This document shows, piece by piece, positions 41,981-49,627 of a stretch of DNA of 55,711 bases (positions are counted from its first letter, which is position 1; every line of letters starts with the position of its first letter). The DNA lies in contig JAIROP010000017.1 in the NCBI GenBank assembly GCA_031257475.1, positions 1-55,711 of the forward strand, read 5' to 3'. Source of the DNA: Holosporaceae bacterium (GTDB lineage Bacteria > Pseudomonadota > Alphaproteobacteria > UBA3830). The notes beneath the pieces are model-generated. The model saw nothing but the letters and a program-made list of their open reading frames with translations. It did not search any database and was not told the origin of the DNA. Both the position numbers and the translations under genes were made by a program.

Positions 41981-42009
41981 TTGACACATACAGGACACCA
42001 GAGTATACT
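41981..42009 (+). promoter_or_regulatory. Strong consensus promoter of the first secreted-protein gene
   Basis: TTGACA at 41981-41986, a 17-base spacer and TATACT at 42004-42009 make the closest match to consensus in the window. The predicted transcript would have a 95-base leader before the ATG at 42111. Confidence 0.65.
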
Positions 42010-42014
42010 TATCG

Positions 42015-42083
42015 ACAAGGGATACAGGAAATAGGCCATGCGGTGAACTGTGCAGCGACGCCTAGGGTATTTCCTTTCCTTGT
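42015..42083 (+). promoter_or_regulatory. Predicted hairpin in the 5' leader of the 42111 gene
   Basis: ACAAGG (42015-42020) pairs with CCTTGT (42078-42083), and AGGAAATA (42026-42033) pairs with TATTTCCT (42068-42075). This forms a 14-bp stem with one asymmetric bulge around a 34-base loop. It starts at the predicted transcript 5' end, so it may protect the mRNA or regulate access to the Shine-Dalgarno at about 42097. Confidence 0.4.
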
Positions 42084-42110
42084 GATTAACCCAGATAGGA
42101 GAAAAAAAGA

Positions 42111-43250
42111 ATGAAGAGGAACTTGACAAGTTTCTGTGCCATAACAGTATTACTAGAAAACATGGTGATGTTAGATGCGCACTGTGCAAGCAGACATTTA
42201 GCCACGACAGGGGGGCCTCCCACAAGAAAGATGAGAACAATGAGTCCGAGTCGGCAGAACCTGAATGACGCAATACTAAATGCGCGAAGTCCTTACTATA
42301 TAGCGAAGCTAAAGGACACCAACTGGTGCCTTTTGGCAGAAGAAATTGTGAGGCTGCAAACAATTGAGGCATCTCATTCGGAAGGACAGGGGTTCACCGA
42401 CCAAGATAGGAGCTATGTAGAGACTGACGTGTTTCCACACTGCCCGGGTGAGTATCAAAACCTCCTGTTTTTTGCAGTCAACGTGGAATTGTTTCAAACA
42501 CCCGAGGGGGCAACAAGGTTTTCGAAAAAGTTGTTGGCTCGTCTACCGCGAGCATTTTACCCTGTACGCTTGAGTTGGGCTTATAAGTCATTCGACCAAT
42601 TGCCAGTGGAGAAATTGGGGGAAATAGTTAAGTCACTACAGACATTCTGGACTTGTGGCATAAATGAGGATGAGAAAAGATTCGAACCGAACGTAGATTT
42701 CCTCATAGAGATCTTAACTAGGGCTGTAATACCTGCCTCAGCGTTTCATAAATTTGTGGAAAATGGTATGTGGGGGTCAATACTGGAAACAAACGGACTG
42801 TCTCCGTGGTCCCTTCTTATCGCAGCAAAGATATCTCACGTCCCCAGTGCTGCTACATATGGCACCTTCTGGGGGAAGTTAACGGAGGCGGCAAAAGAAA
42901 CACCAACAAAGACGATGGAAACTTATGTAGATCTACTCTGCAATACACGACACTTTTCGTTGTTCCATGAAGGCAGGCCACAAATAGAACGCTGGATGAT
43001 CTTACAGGATAATTTCTTCATCCCAGACTTAATGTACAGGCTGAAAAAAACAGGCCGATCGAACTCCGAGGCGGCGAGGATGCTTCAGCCGTATTTCTCG
43101 GGTTTAGATACCATAGTCATACTAAATCAGAGCGGACCAGATGCATGGACCCGAGACCTGTCTTGCGATGAGTTAAGAGATCAGATGGTCCGTGCTTACA
43201 GGTTTGTAGATGACTGCGAGCAGAATATGGCGAGAGGGGTCCAACACTAA
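42111..43250 (+). CDS. Orphan secreted protein of unknown function
   Basis: I do not recognise this 379-aa protein. It starts with a Sec-type leader (MKRNLTSFCAITVLLENM) probably cut after HCAS or nearby. The rest is soluble and largely helical, with no membrane segment, repeats or known catalytic motif visible. AGGAG stands nine bases before the ATG, behind a consensus promoter and a leader hairpin. The leader closely resembles that of the gene at 43626 (MKRKITWSCAVTGL), so the two may be members of one secreted family. A host-directed effector is possible (inference only). Confidence 0.6.
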   Translation: MKRNLTSFCAITVLLENMVMLDAHCASRHLATTGGPPTRKMRTMSPSRQNLNDAILNARSPYYIAKLKDTNWCLLAEEIVRLQTIEASHSEGQGFTDQDRSYVETDVFPHCPGEYQNLLFFAVNVELFQTPEGATRFSKKLLARLPRAFYPVRLSWAYKSFDQLPVEKLGEIVKSLQTFWTCGINEDEKRFEPNVDFLIEILTRAVIPASAFHKFVENGMWGSILETNGLSPWSLLIAAKISHVPSAATYGTFWGKLTEAAKETPTKTMETYVDLLCNTRHFSLFHEGRPQIERWMILQDNFFIPDLMYRLKKTGRSNSEAARMLQPYFSGLDTIVILNQSGPDAWTRDLSCDELRDQMVRAYRFVDDCEQNMARGVQH

Positions 43251-43625
43251 GACACAGACACTGGAAAAACAGCTGTAGCGCCCACCGGAACCGGGAATAC
43301 ACGAATATAAAAGTGTAGCACCAAAGGAAAATACCAGACAATACTGCCGGACGCAGGAGAAAAACAGAAGGATTTGGAAAGATTGTTATCCACCAACAGT
43401 TTTTCCCCAGGCACAGACAAGAGACGAGAGATGAGACACAGAGGGGATCCCCGCCATTGACATATACAGCCCAAAAAAATGTCAAATGGCGATTGTCTTT
43501 TTCCCTACAGAAGCGTATTTTTGACGCCAAGCGGGGAAGGAGAGCCAGAAAAAACGTTGAACAGGGAGGTATTGCGAGCGAGTGTACTTGATCCGCGATT
43601 ATTCAAACTAATGGAAAAAAGGAAA
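43251..43625. other. Intergenic stretch between the two secreted-protein genes
   Basis: 375 bp with no convincing gene. TTGACAT at 43458-43464 and ATGTCAA at 43480-43486 form a 7-bp inverted repeat. The segment TTGACATATACAG resembles the TTGACACATACAG at the promoter of the 42111 gene. No good -10 box follows, so this may be a decayed promoter or an operator. Confidence 0.35.
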
Positions 43626-43949
43626 ATGAAGAGAAAGATAACGTGGTCCTGCGCTGTGACAGGACTGATCGGAGCGCTATGTAGCCCAGAAACAAGCTTT
43701 GCGGCATCCATCCGCCACCCGGTAGTTAAAGCCGCAGAGGACCCACGGCCACAACCTCACCCAATCCAACTATAGAACCTGGTCCAGCAGATTGGTTTTC
43801 AAAGTAGGTCGGATACATCTGCACAGGGCAAAGAGGCAGATACGGCAAGATTCTTGCAAGAGTTATTAGACCTGTATCGTGGGAATATATTCAATAGACT
43901 TCCTTCGAAACGGGCTTTTTTGCTGGATAGAACTGCTGATGATCAGTGA
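43626..43949 (+). pseudogene. Second secreted orphan, interrupted by an in-frame amber codon
   Basis: From the ATG at 43626 (AAAGGA just upstream) a Sec leader MKRKITWSCAVTGLIGA is followed by a likely cut after SFAAS and a short tail. The frame meets TAG at 43773-43775. It then continues without another stop for 57 codons (NLVQQIGFQSRSDT onwards, with helical ARFLQELLDLYRGN) to TGA at 43947-43949. Either the gene was inactivated by a nonsense mutation or only a 49-aa peptide is made. An ATG at 43611 is also in frame. The last part of the frame runs into the left arm of the inverted repeat at 43897. Confidence 0.45.
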
Positions 43950-43972
43950 GCATTTTTTCCGTTTCGAAAGAA
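43897..43972. repeat. Short inverted-repeat element of the TTCGAAAC family
   Basis: The left end AGACTTCCTTCGAAACGG (43897-43914) and the right end CCGTTTCGAAAGAATGCT (43955-43972) are imperfect inverted repeats around 40 bp. The left end matches 16 of 18 bases of the ends of the element at 55165-55311. Non-coding; possibly the internally deleted form of the same element. The following bases up to the tadG stop (44072) show nothing further. Confidence 0.5.
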
Positions 43973-44071
43973 TGCTAATAATTGAGGGCACCAGCCTCCC
44001 CAGAAATGAGGGCATGCTGTAATGGATCCGTGGACATTTTATCTTGAGGAGCCAGGAGGGACTGGGTGGAC

Positions 44072-47000
44072 TTATTGAGACAATACGTTCTGGGCGCTAG
44101 TGGGGTTAATCCAGGTTTTGATATTGTTAGCGATGGAGGAGAGGGCTCTGGCCAGATTTTCTTCGGCTGTAGGAGTCGTTGAATCGGGGGAGCTATTGCC
44201 GTGTCTGTAGGAAGTTGTGTCAACGTCGTAGACATAGTCTGGATCGGAGGCGCAGGAGTCGATGTAGGAGTAGTTGAAGTCGATGTCTGTTTCATTGTCC
44301 TTGTACTGAGTTTGTTTTCGGAATTTGATGACATAGACTCGGATATTATTGTCCCAATCCGTCATCAGTTTTTCTACAGCATCGGATGTGACTTTCTGGC
44401 AGGCGGTTGTAGGAGTGCGAGCGTTTTTTCCATCACTTTCCGTGAGTAGATCGCCGCCGGAGGTCTCAATATTACGAAGACTGCTCTGCCAGGCGTAGCG
44501 ATGCAGAGAGGATTCACGTGCTCCGCAATACAGCACGGTGTTCACAGGCACCACATCAGAGGACGGAACATCCTGCTCACGGTCTGGCAGAAATTCAAAG
44601 ATCGTCGAAGTATCCACCATCTGTACACTCAATAATTGTGCGTTGTCCAGAGACAAGGCGATTGTGTATGTTCCGTCTTCTTGTTTGATGTACTGATGGG
44701 TCTCCGGCGATATCATAATGATTGTATCTTCGGCAAATGTTGTGGTTGTTGTGTCAGAAGTTTCAGGCAGCGTATGGGTAATAGTACCAGAAACTAGCGG
44801 TTGCACCGTAATCGACAAGTCTCCAGTGCCATTGAAACAAATGTTCCCGTCCTCCAGCCACACACTGTTGACATCGGATGAACTGCCGAGGCTGACGGTG
44901 TTGTTATTTCTACAGTAAATGTACCACATAGTAACAGGATATAGTTGGCCATTAGTTCCTCCGCTTATTATAAAATTGAAGTATGAATCAACAAAAAACG
45001 AATATTGATATAAAACATCATACCATGAATAGGGACCATTGAGACCATTTGCAACGTTTGTAAACGTTCCATTCAATGTAGTTGTATAGAAGGATGATGC
45101 TGGAATGGTTACCAAACTTACTGTTTCTGCGACATCTTCGTATAACAATTCAAGGTTTGGGGAAGAGGAATCTCTTAAATACAAGAATTCTAATACTCCG
45201 TTGGTAATGTTAAATTTGTAACTTGCCTGGGTATTTTTGTTCAGTCTCCAATGTGGACTGTTGTATACAATGTTCGAGTCTCCGATCATATTAACGGAAC
45301 TATCGAACTTTCTTACTCCTGTGCCAATATTGCGATAGGTGTTGTAAATTATCCTTAGTACTTGATTCCTTAAGGTAGCTGAGGTAATTGCAGTGTTTGT
45401 TGTCGTGTATCCAACTTTTTTTGCTGTATAATTATTGGCAAAACTCGCCGTTGGAAATGTGAAGGTTTGCCGTGCTGACAATTGCTGCGTACCAGTAACG
45501 CTCAGGCTACTACTGTTTACATTCGAAAAAGCAATGGTTTGAATAAAGCCTCCGCATGACACTTGTACCGTCAGTGGAGCACGTATATTTGAGGTGATAA
45601 CACACTCCTGATCGATCATTCCGAGCGCATTGATTGTGCCAGACAGAGAACCCATCGGTATTATTTTTCGATACGGCCGATTGGTGATTTCGGCCGATAC
45701 AAGTCGGAGATTTTGTATGTTGAAAATAATGATATTGTCGTTGTTTATCTGAGATGCCTCTATGAAAAACGCTTTTTGTTCGGTTATTTCGTATTCGATA
45801 CCATTGTTCGCGTGTTCCCCATCTGCAATGAGGTTTATAAACTTGATCGTATTTGGACCAGATGACGAAGCCGGTTTCACGACAATCTTAACTAAATACT
45901 TGTTAGGAAAGAACAATTGTGCTGTGATTGTTTCGCCGGAGGTTAGCGTTTCGTAATATCCAGAATTTGCGTTGTAGTCGAAATTTCCGCTGATTTTTTG
46001 GAATTCGAGGATTTGTTGGGAGCTTTTGATTGGGTTGTTCCCAAAATTTATACTGAAATCGATAATGTCTGATTTGATCATTGGAATTTCCGAGAAATCG
46101 TTATTGAAGCCAAGGTATGTGAGTTCGCCTGGTTCGAACCAGTCTGGTTTATTTACAATGAGGATGAGGGCTTTTCTGCGCTCGAGGGTCATTTTTGATG
46201 GTCTGGAAAGGCGGCCGCCGGTGGGAATTGCGTTGGTGGTAGATTCTTCGTTGGGTTTTGCGTCGGCGGTGGCGGTGTCGAGGGATTCGCCGACTGTGTC
46301 GATTTGGTCACAGCCGGGGTCGTTGCTCCAACTCTGGAATAGATTATTTGCCCAGGTTATTGGAATGAAAAGGAAATTTGATACATTATAGTCGTCTGCG
46401 AAAGGGCTGAAAACACTCAGCAGGTCACAGATTTTACCAATGTCTGGTTGCAATTCGATTAGAAAGTAGGGAAGAGATTGATAATAGCTAGCGAAATTTG
46501 ATCCATTGCTGTTTCCTTGCCAACTATGCCTGATATTCAAGCGATTTTCACATTGCATGGTCAGGAAATTTGCGTATTTAAGGTAGCACGGATTTACATT
46601 CATTCTGCGAAATTTTGTCGCTGCATCAGATGCTGGAGGTGCTGTCGAAAGCAGATCGCCTTGGCAGAACGTATTGTCGCCGTAAACGCCCTCCTTGACA
46701 AATTCTCCGCGACACATTATTCCGGTCAGCGGAGAAGGATTCGTAATTTTGTCGAAGCATAACCCCCAGTGAGGCTCAGATGTCTGATTTGTTTTCGGAT
46801 TGCATTCCGCGTAGGTTACGTTTGTCAGATAGGAATTTACCAGACTTTCGTCGATCATACCGATGGTTCCATATAGAAAGCATCCCCGGATGTATGGCTG
46901 ATACAAGCTCTGATCAGATTTAGATTGAAATGACAGGAATTCCGTGGACACAAACGGCGGGATTGAGGTGGTCCAGGATGCTTTTCGATCCGGCGGGATT

Positions 47001-48178
47001 GACAACTTCCCCGAGTATGGAATCAATCCAACATTCACGCCGCGCGTAAACTCGAAGTTATCCCTCAGAAATTTTTTGCAGGCCTGGGCAATCTGGTAGA
47101 TCGGTGTTGTACGCATATTTGTGATGTGAGTTTTATCGGAGTCTAACTGATTTTCGAAATTCATTATTCCTGCGATTTCCGGACGATCGGCACAGGTTGG
47201 AACTCCCGCTGTGGGGGAATTTTTGTCGGTGTTATTCATATTGCATGCCGCACCGTTTATCGGAATTGCCAGGACGATATCGATATTGCATTCTGCGGGA
47301 ATCGCATAGGCTTGGTCGCTGTCTGCCGTCACCGCTATTTTATCTCCATCAACAACAACCTGTACCTTTTGCTCATTGTCAATTCGGCGCACACTGTGGT
47401 TGAGCTGGGTGCCTTCACAACTCTGTGCTGTTTCCGCAACTCTATTTACGTAAATCCCGGCATCAGCATACTCGTTGCAGGTCAGACACATTGCACGATG
47501 TCGTTCATTGTCCATGGTTGGAAAAATATCCCAAAACATCTCCTCGGAGATCCAGTTGGTGGTCCAGGAGCCTGTGGAGACCTCGCGCAGAAGGAATTTT
47601 GGGTCCTTATCAGCTCCGTACATGATGCGATGGAAGGCCTGGTTGGCACCGTCCCGAAACGCCAATCGGTGCTGGCTGTATTGAATAGACGTGTATTCAA
47701 CGGTCATAGATCCGGAAACACAGTCATCGTCAGTGGAATTTATTATGGATTGGTTAACAACTAGGGGATTGAACATGCTAACAAAGGTGGCGATGTATTT
47801 GCGAACTTCGAGTCCTGGTATAGCACGGTGCACGATGGCGTTGCCGTAAATGTAGGCGGCTGCATTGTTATAAACGGCGTCGGCAACTCTGAGCAGAGAT
47901 TCTTTTTGCTGATTCAATGTCAATCCAGGATTGTATTTCTGTGCCACAGCCAAAGCAACTTGCGCGGCGCATTGCTTGTAACGTACTCCACCACCGCCAT
48001 AGAGTATATCGCGGTTCAAACTCACAATGTCAACGCAATATTTGATGCTGAGCAAAATCGTCGGAACCAGAATACACATCAGCATCGCTACATAGCCGAG
48101 GACCCATCGCCCAGACCATCTCTCGCCATCTCTCACGGTACCAAGAAAACGTTTCAGGATACTCCTAAACCACTTCAT
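44072..48178 (-). CDS. Giant TadG-like surface/pilus protein with a split von Willebrand A domain
   Basis: A 1368-aa protein. One membrane helix lies near residues 28-47 after a basic start (MKWFRSILKRFLG), the layout of TadG. Near residue 300 NIDIVLAIPINGAACN occupies the place of the vWA DxSxS strand, followed by VNVGLIPYSGKLSIPP, typical of TadG. The matching C-terminal end of the fold, NNIRVYVIKF and LARALSSIANNIKTW, comes only near residues 1265-1350. Between them lie several hundred residues rich in Ser, Thr and Asn, β-strand-like, with few charges, and several cysteines on the N-terminal side. The MIDAS serines are missing. The ATG at 48178 is preferred over the TTG at 48295. Poly-G lies in its promoter. 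Confidence 0.72.
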   Translation of the reverse strand: MKWFRSILKRFLGTVRDGERWSGRWVLGYVAMLMCILVPTILLSIKYCVDIVSLNRDILYGGGGVRYKQCAAQVALAVAQKYNPGLTLNQQKESLLRVADAVYNNAAAYIYGNAIVHRAIPGLEVRKYIATFVSMFNPLVVNQSIINSTDDDCVSGSMTVEYTSIQYSQHRLAFRDGANQAFHRIMYGADKDPKFLLREVSTGSWTTNWISEEMFWDIFPTMDNERHRAMCLTCNEYADAGIYVNRVAETAQSCEGTQLNHSVRRIDNEQKVQVVVDGDKIAVTADSDQAYAIPAECNIDIVLAIPINGAACNMNNTDKNSPTAGVPTCADRPEIAGIMNFENQLDSDKTHITNMRTTPIYQIAQACKKFLRDNFEFTRGVNVGLIPYSGKLSIPPDRKASWTTSIPPFVSTEFLSFQSKSDQSLYQPYIRGCFLYGTIGMIDESLVNSYLTNVTYAECNPKTNQTSEPHWGLCFDKITNPSPLTGIMCRGEFVKEGVYGDNTFCQGDLLSTAPPASDAATKFRRMNVNPCYLKYANFLTMQCENRLNIRHSWQGNSNGSNFASYYQSLPYFLIELQPDIGKICDLLSVFSPFADDYNVSNFLFIPITWANNLFQSWSNDPGCDQIDTVGESLDTATADAKPNEESTTNAIPTGGRLSRPSKMTLERRKALILIVNKPDWFEPGELTYLGFNNDFSEIPMIKSDIIDFSINFGNNPIKSSQQILEFQKISGNFDYNANSGYYETLTSGETITAQLFFPNKYLVKIVVKPASSSGPNTIKFINLIADGEHANNGIEYEITEQKAFFIEASQINNDNIIIFNIQNLRLVSAEITNRPYRKIIPMGSLSGTINALGMIDQECVITSNIRAPLTVQVSCGGFIQTIAFSNVNSSSLSVTGTQQLSARQTFTFPTASFANNYTAKKVGYTTTNTAITSATLRNQVLRIIYNTYRNIGTGVRKFDSSVNMIGDSNIVYNSPHWRLNKNTQASYKFNITNGVLEFLYLRDSSSPNLELLYEDVAETVSLVTIPASSFYTTTLNGTFTNVANGLNGPYSWYDVLYQYSFFVDSYFNFIISGGTNGQLYPVTMWYIYCRNNNTVSLGSSSDVNSVWLEDGNICFNGTGDLSITVQPLVSGTITHTLPETSDTTTTTFAEDTIIMISPETHQYIKQEDGTYTIALSLDNAQLLSVQMVDTSTIFEFLPDREQDVPSSDVVPVNTVLYCGARESSLHRYAWQSSLRNIETSGGDLLTESDGKNARTPTTACQKVTSDAVEKLMTDWDNNIRVYVIKFRKQTQYKDNETDIDFNYSYIDSCASDPDYVYDVDTTSYRHGNSSPDSTTPTAEENLARALSSIANNIKTWINPTSAQNVLSQ

Positions 48179-48302
48179 CGCGCATCTCTCGGCGAAATTT
48201 TCGTGTGCAAATTGCCAGAAATCGAGATTCAAATTGGGAAAATATGGTGACTGATTTTGTAAAATCGGATAGACGAATGGCGGGAGAAGCCTCAAATTTC
48301 AG

Positions 48303-48332
48303 ATAATTCCCCCCCCCCCCCCCGATTGTCAA
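48303..48332 (-). promoter_or_regulatory. Putative tadG promoter with a 15-nt poly-G spacer
   Basis: On the minus strand TTGACA (48332-48327) is followed by ATC, fifteen G (48323-48309) and AATTAT (48308-48303), a spacer of 18. A transcript starting near 48295 would carry a leader of about 118 bases before the tadG ATG. One G fewer would give the optimal spacing of 17. Confidence 0.5.
48309..48323. repeat. Homopolymer tract, 15 C (+) / 15 G (-)
   Basis: Fifteen consecutive C on the plus strand. Only one other C/G run longer than eight is seen in the window (49373-49386). Such tracts mutate by slipped-strand replication. Confidence 0.97.
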
Positions 48333-48543
48333 AGAGACTCGGCAAAACCACTATCATGCTCCTCATATACTCTCCTTCAAAATATATACCCTGTTTCTTA
48401 ATATTCCACTTACCTGAGTGACTTATGTTGTGGATCCTACAGCATAGGTTTATTCGATAGCATTTGATAATGCTCAGCTCCACCTCAGGAGCGTGACCGA
48501 TAACATAAAAAATGCCATGATTCAGATTTACATACAGCTAAGG

Positions 48544-49347
48544 TTACGCTGGAGGCGTTTCACTGAACAGACCTGGTTTCGGAGTGAAAAACACGGTAAC
48601 TGGAAAATATATGTATTGATTACCAGAACTAATGTAATTTGGGGTTGGGTTTATGAGCAGCAACCCAATTCGCAATGGTAGATAATTCTTGGTGACATAA
48701 TAGCTGACAAAAACCACTATTTTGATCTCTCCATTGTTAATTTTCAGACCTTTATATAGATTGTCTGCCTCATAGTCAACGCCGACGGACAGATTCCTTG
48801 AAACATTGGACCATGCGTTTATCCAAAGGTGTATAGGTGTGGTGGTCCAACACTGAAAGCCTCTTTGAGGCGGCGCCCGAAAACCAACTTGTCCACTATG
48901 CCATACTATTCTCGCTTTGTTTATTCCAGTACCTTTGATGTATAGCATGGCCATTACCATTCCTTCATTCCCATCACTTAATGAGTATTGTCTTATGCCG
49001 CCGCCCAAAAATGGTAAGCTACATATGCAAGAGATATTTATTAAGTCACGTTTTGTGATTTTTTTATCTGCTCTGCTTTGCGATATATTTTGACACATAT
49101 TGACCGCACAATGCGCGCAAAACTCCATTCTTTCTCGTATGTGAGCTAGTTTTGGCAGATCATGCATGTAGTAGAGAAGCGTAATCAGAATCGGAATTGA
49201 TAGCGTAAACTCAATGAGAATTACTCCCTTAGAGCCCAGGATTTTGAAGTTTTTTCTGTTAAATCTGGACTTTAGAAAAAGGAGAAAGGATTTGTTAAAA
49301 GGAAAATGTTTGTCAATTGCCCTGTTGCTGCAATGACAACTTTGCAC
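48544..49347 (-). CDS. TadE-like pseudopilin/pilus-assembly protein
   Basis: A 267-aa protein whose residues 39-60 read GSKGVILIEFTLSIPILITLLY. This matches the TadE motif: a glycine-rich pre-helix, the EF pair and a hydrophobic helix. The remainder is an outward domain with scattered cysteines and no recognised motif. TadE pseudopilins are processed by TadV-type peptidases in tight-adherence pili. The only start in the frame downstream of the poly-G tract is a GTG at 49347 with weak Shine-Dalgarno support. The frame is open upstream through the poly-G tract to a TGA at about 49401-49399. No other tad genes (tadA, B, C, Z, flp) are in the window. Confidence 0.68.
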   Translation of the reverse strand: MQSCHCSNRAIDKHFPFNKSFLLFLKSRFNRKNFKILGSKGVILIEFTLSIPILITLLYYMHDLPKLAHIRERMEFCAHCAVNMCQNISQSRADKKITKRDLINISCICSLPFLGGGIRQYSLSDGNEGMVMAMLYIKGTGINKARIVWHSGQVGFRAPPQRGFQCWTTTPIHLWINAWSNVSRNLSVGVDYEADNLYKGLKINNGEIKIVVFVSYYVTKNYLPLRIGLLLINPTPNYISSGNQYIYFPVTVFFTPKPGLFSETPPA

Positions 49348-49372
49348 GCCCGCGTCGCCTCTCGCAGAGCAT

Positions 49373-49386
49373 CCCCCCCCCCCCCC
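49373..49386. repeat. Homopolymer tract, 14 C (+) / 14 G (-), upstream of the TadE-like gene
   Basis: Fourteen C on the plus strand; on the coding strand the poly-G is immediately followed by ATG. That ATG opens a 19-codon frame that is not the TadE frame, which lies one base ahead. The tract therefore sits either in the ribosome-binding region or inside an extended N-terminus. Confidence 0.97.
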
Positions 49387-49418
49387 TTCGTCCTCTAGTC
49401 AACGTGCGGTCGTCTCTA

Positions 49419-49436
49419 TGTCAAACACGTTTGACA
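49419..49436. promoter_or_regulatory. 18-bp palindrome, possible operator upstream of the TadE-like gene
   Basis: TGTCAAACACGTTTGACA has perfect 8-bp arms around a 2-base centre. It contains TTGACA and lies 33 bp before the poly-G tract. The size and symmetry suit a dimeric helix-turn-helix regulator; none is encoded nearby. Bases 49437-49627 show no gene and no further clear signal. Confidence 0.4.
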
Positions 49437-49627
49437 AAACCGTATATTTTCCCAGGCATCACTAAACACCTACAATTCTAATTTCGGCTTCTATTTTAAA
49501 CATACGCATCGCTGGAGTCTACAGATTTCAAACAATGGCATCGCCCAATAAGGATAAAAAGCACTGGAATTGAAAATACTAGATACTACTATTTCTATTT
49601 TGCTATCACTTTCCCATCCACCAGGAA

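Larger units (their letters stand above)
48292..48366 (-). other. Small open frame running through the poly-G tract upstream of tadG
   Basis: From the ATG at 48366, with AAGGAG five bases upstream, 24 codons read MRSMIVVLPSLF, then four glycines from the tract, and stop at a TGA (48294-48292). The reading frame after the tract depends on tract length. It may be a leader peptide or chance; it competes with the promoter reading of the same DNA. The rest of 48367-48543 (to the tadE stop) shows no gene. Confidence 0.3.

Noticed and set aside
47312-47764. 150-codon frame antisense to the TadG-like gene
   Set aside because: No motif or ribosome site; the opposite strand reads a continuous 1368-aa protein.
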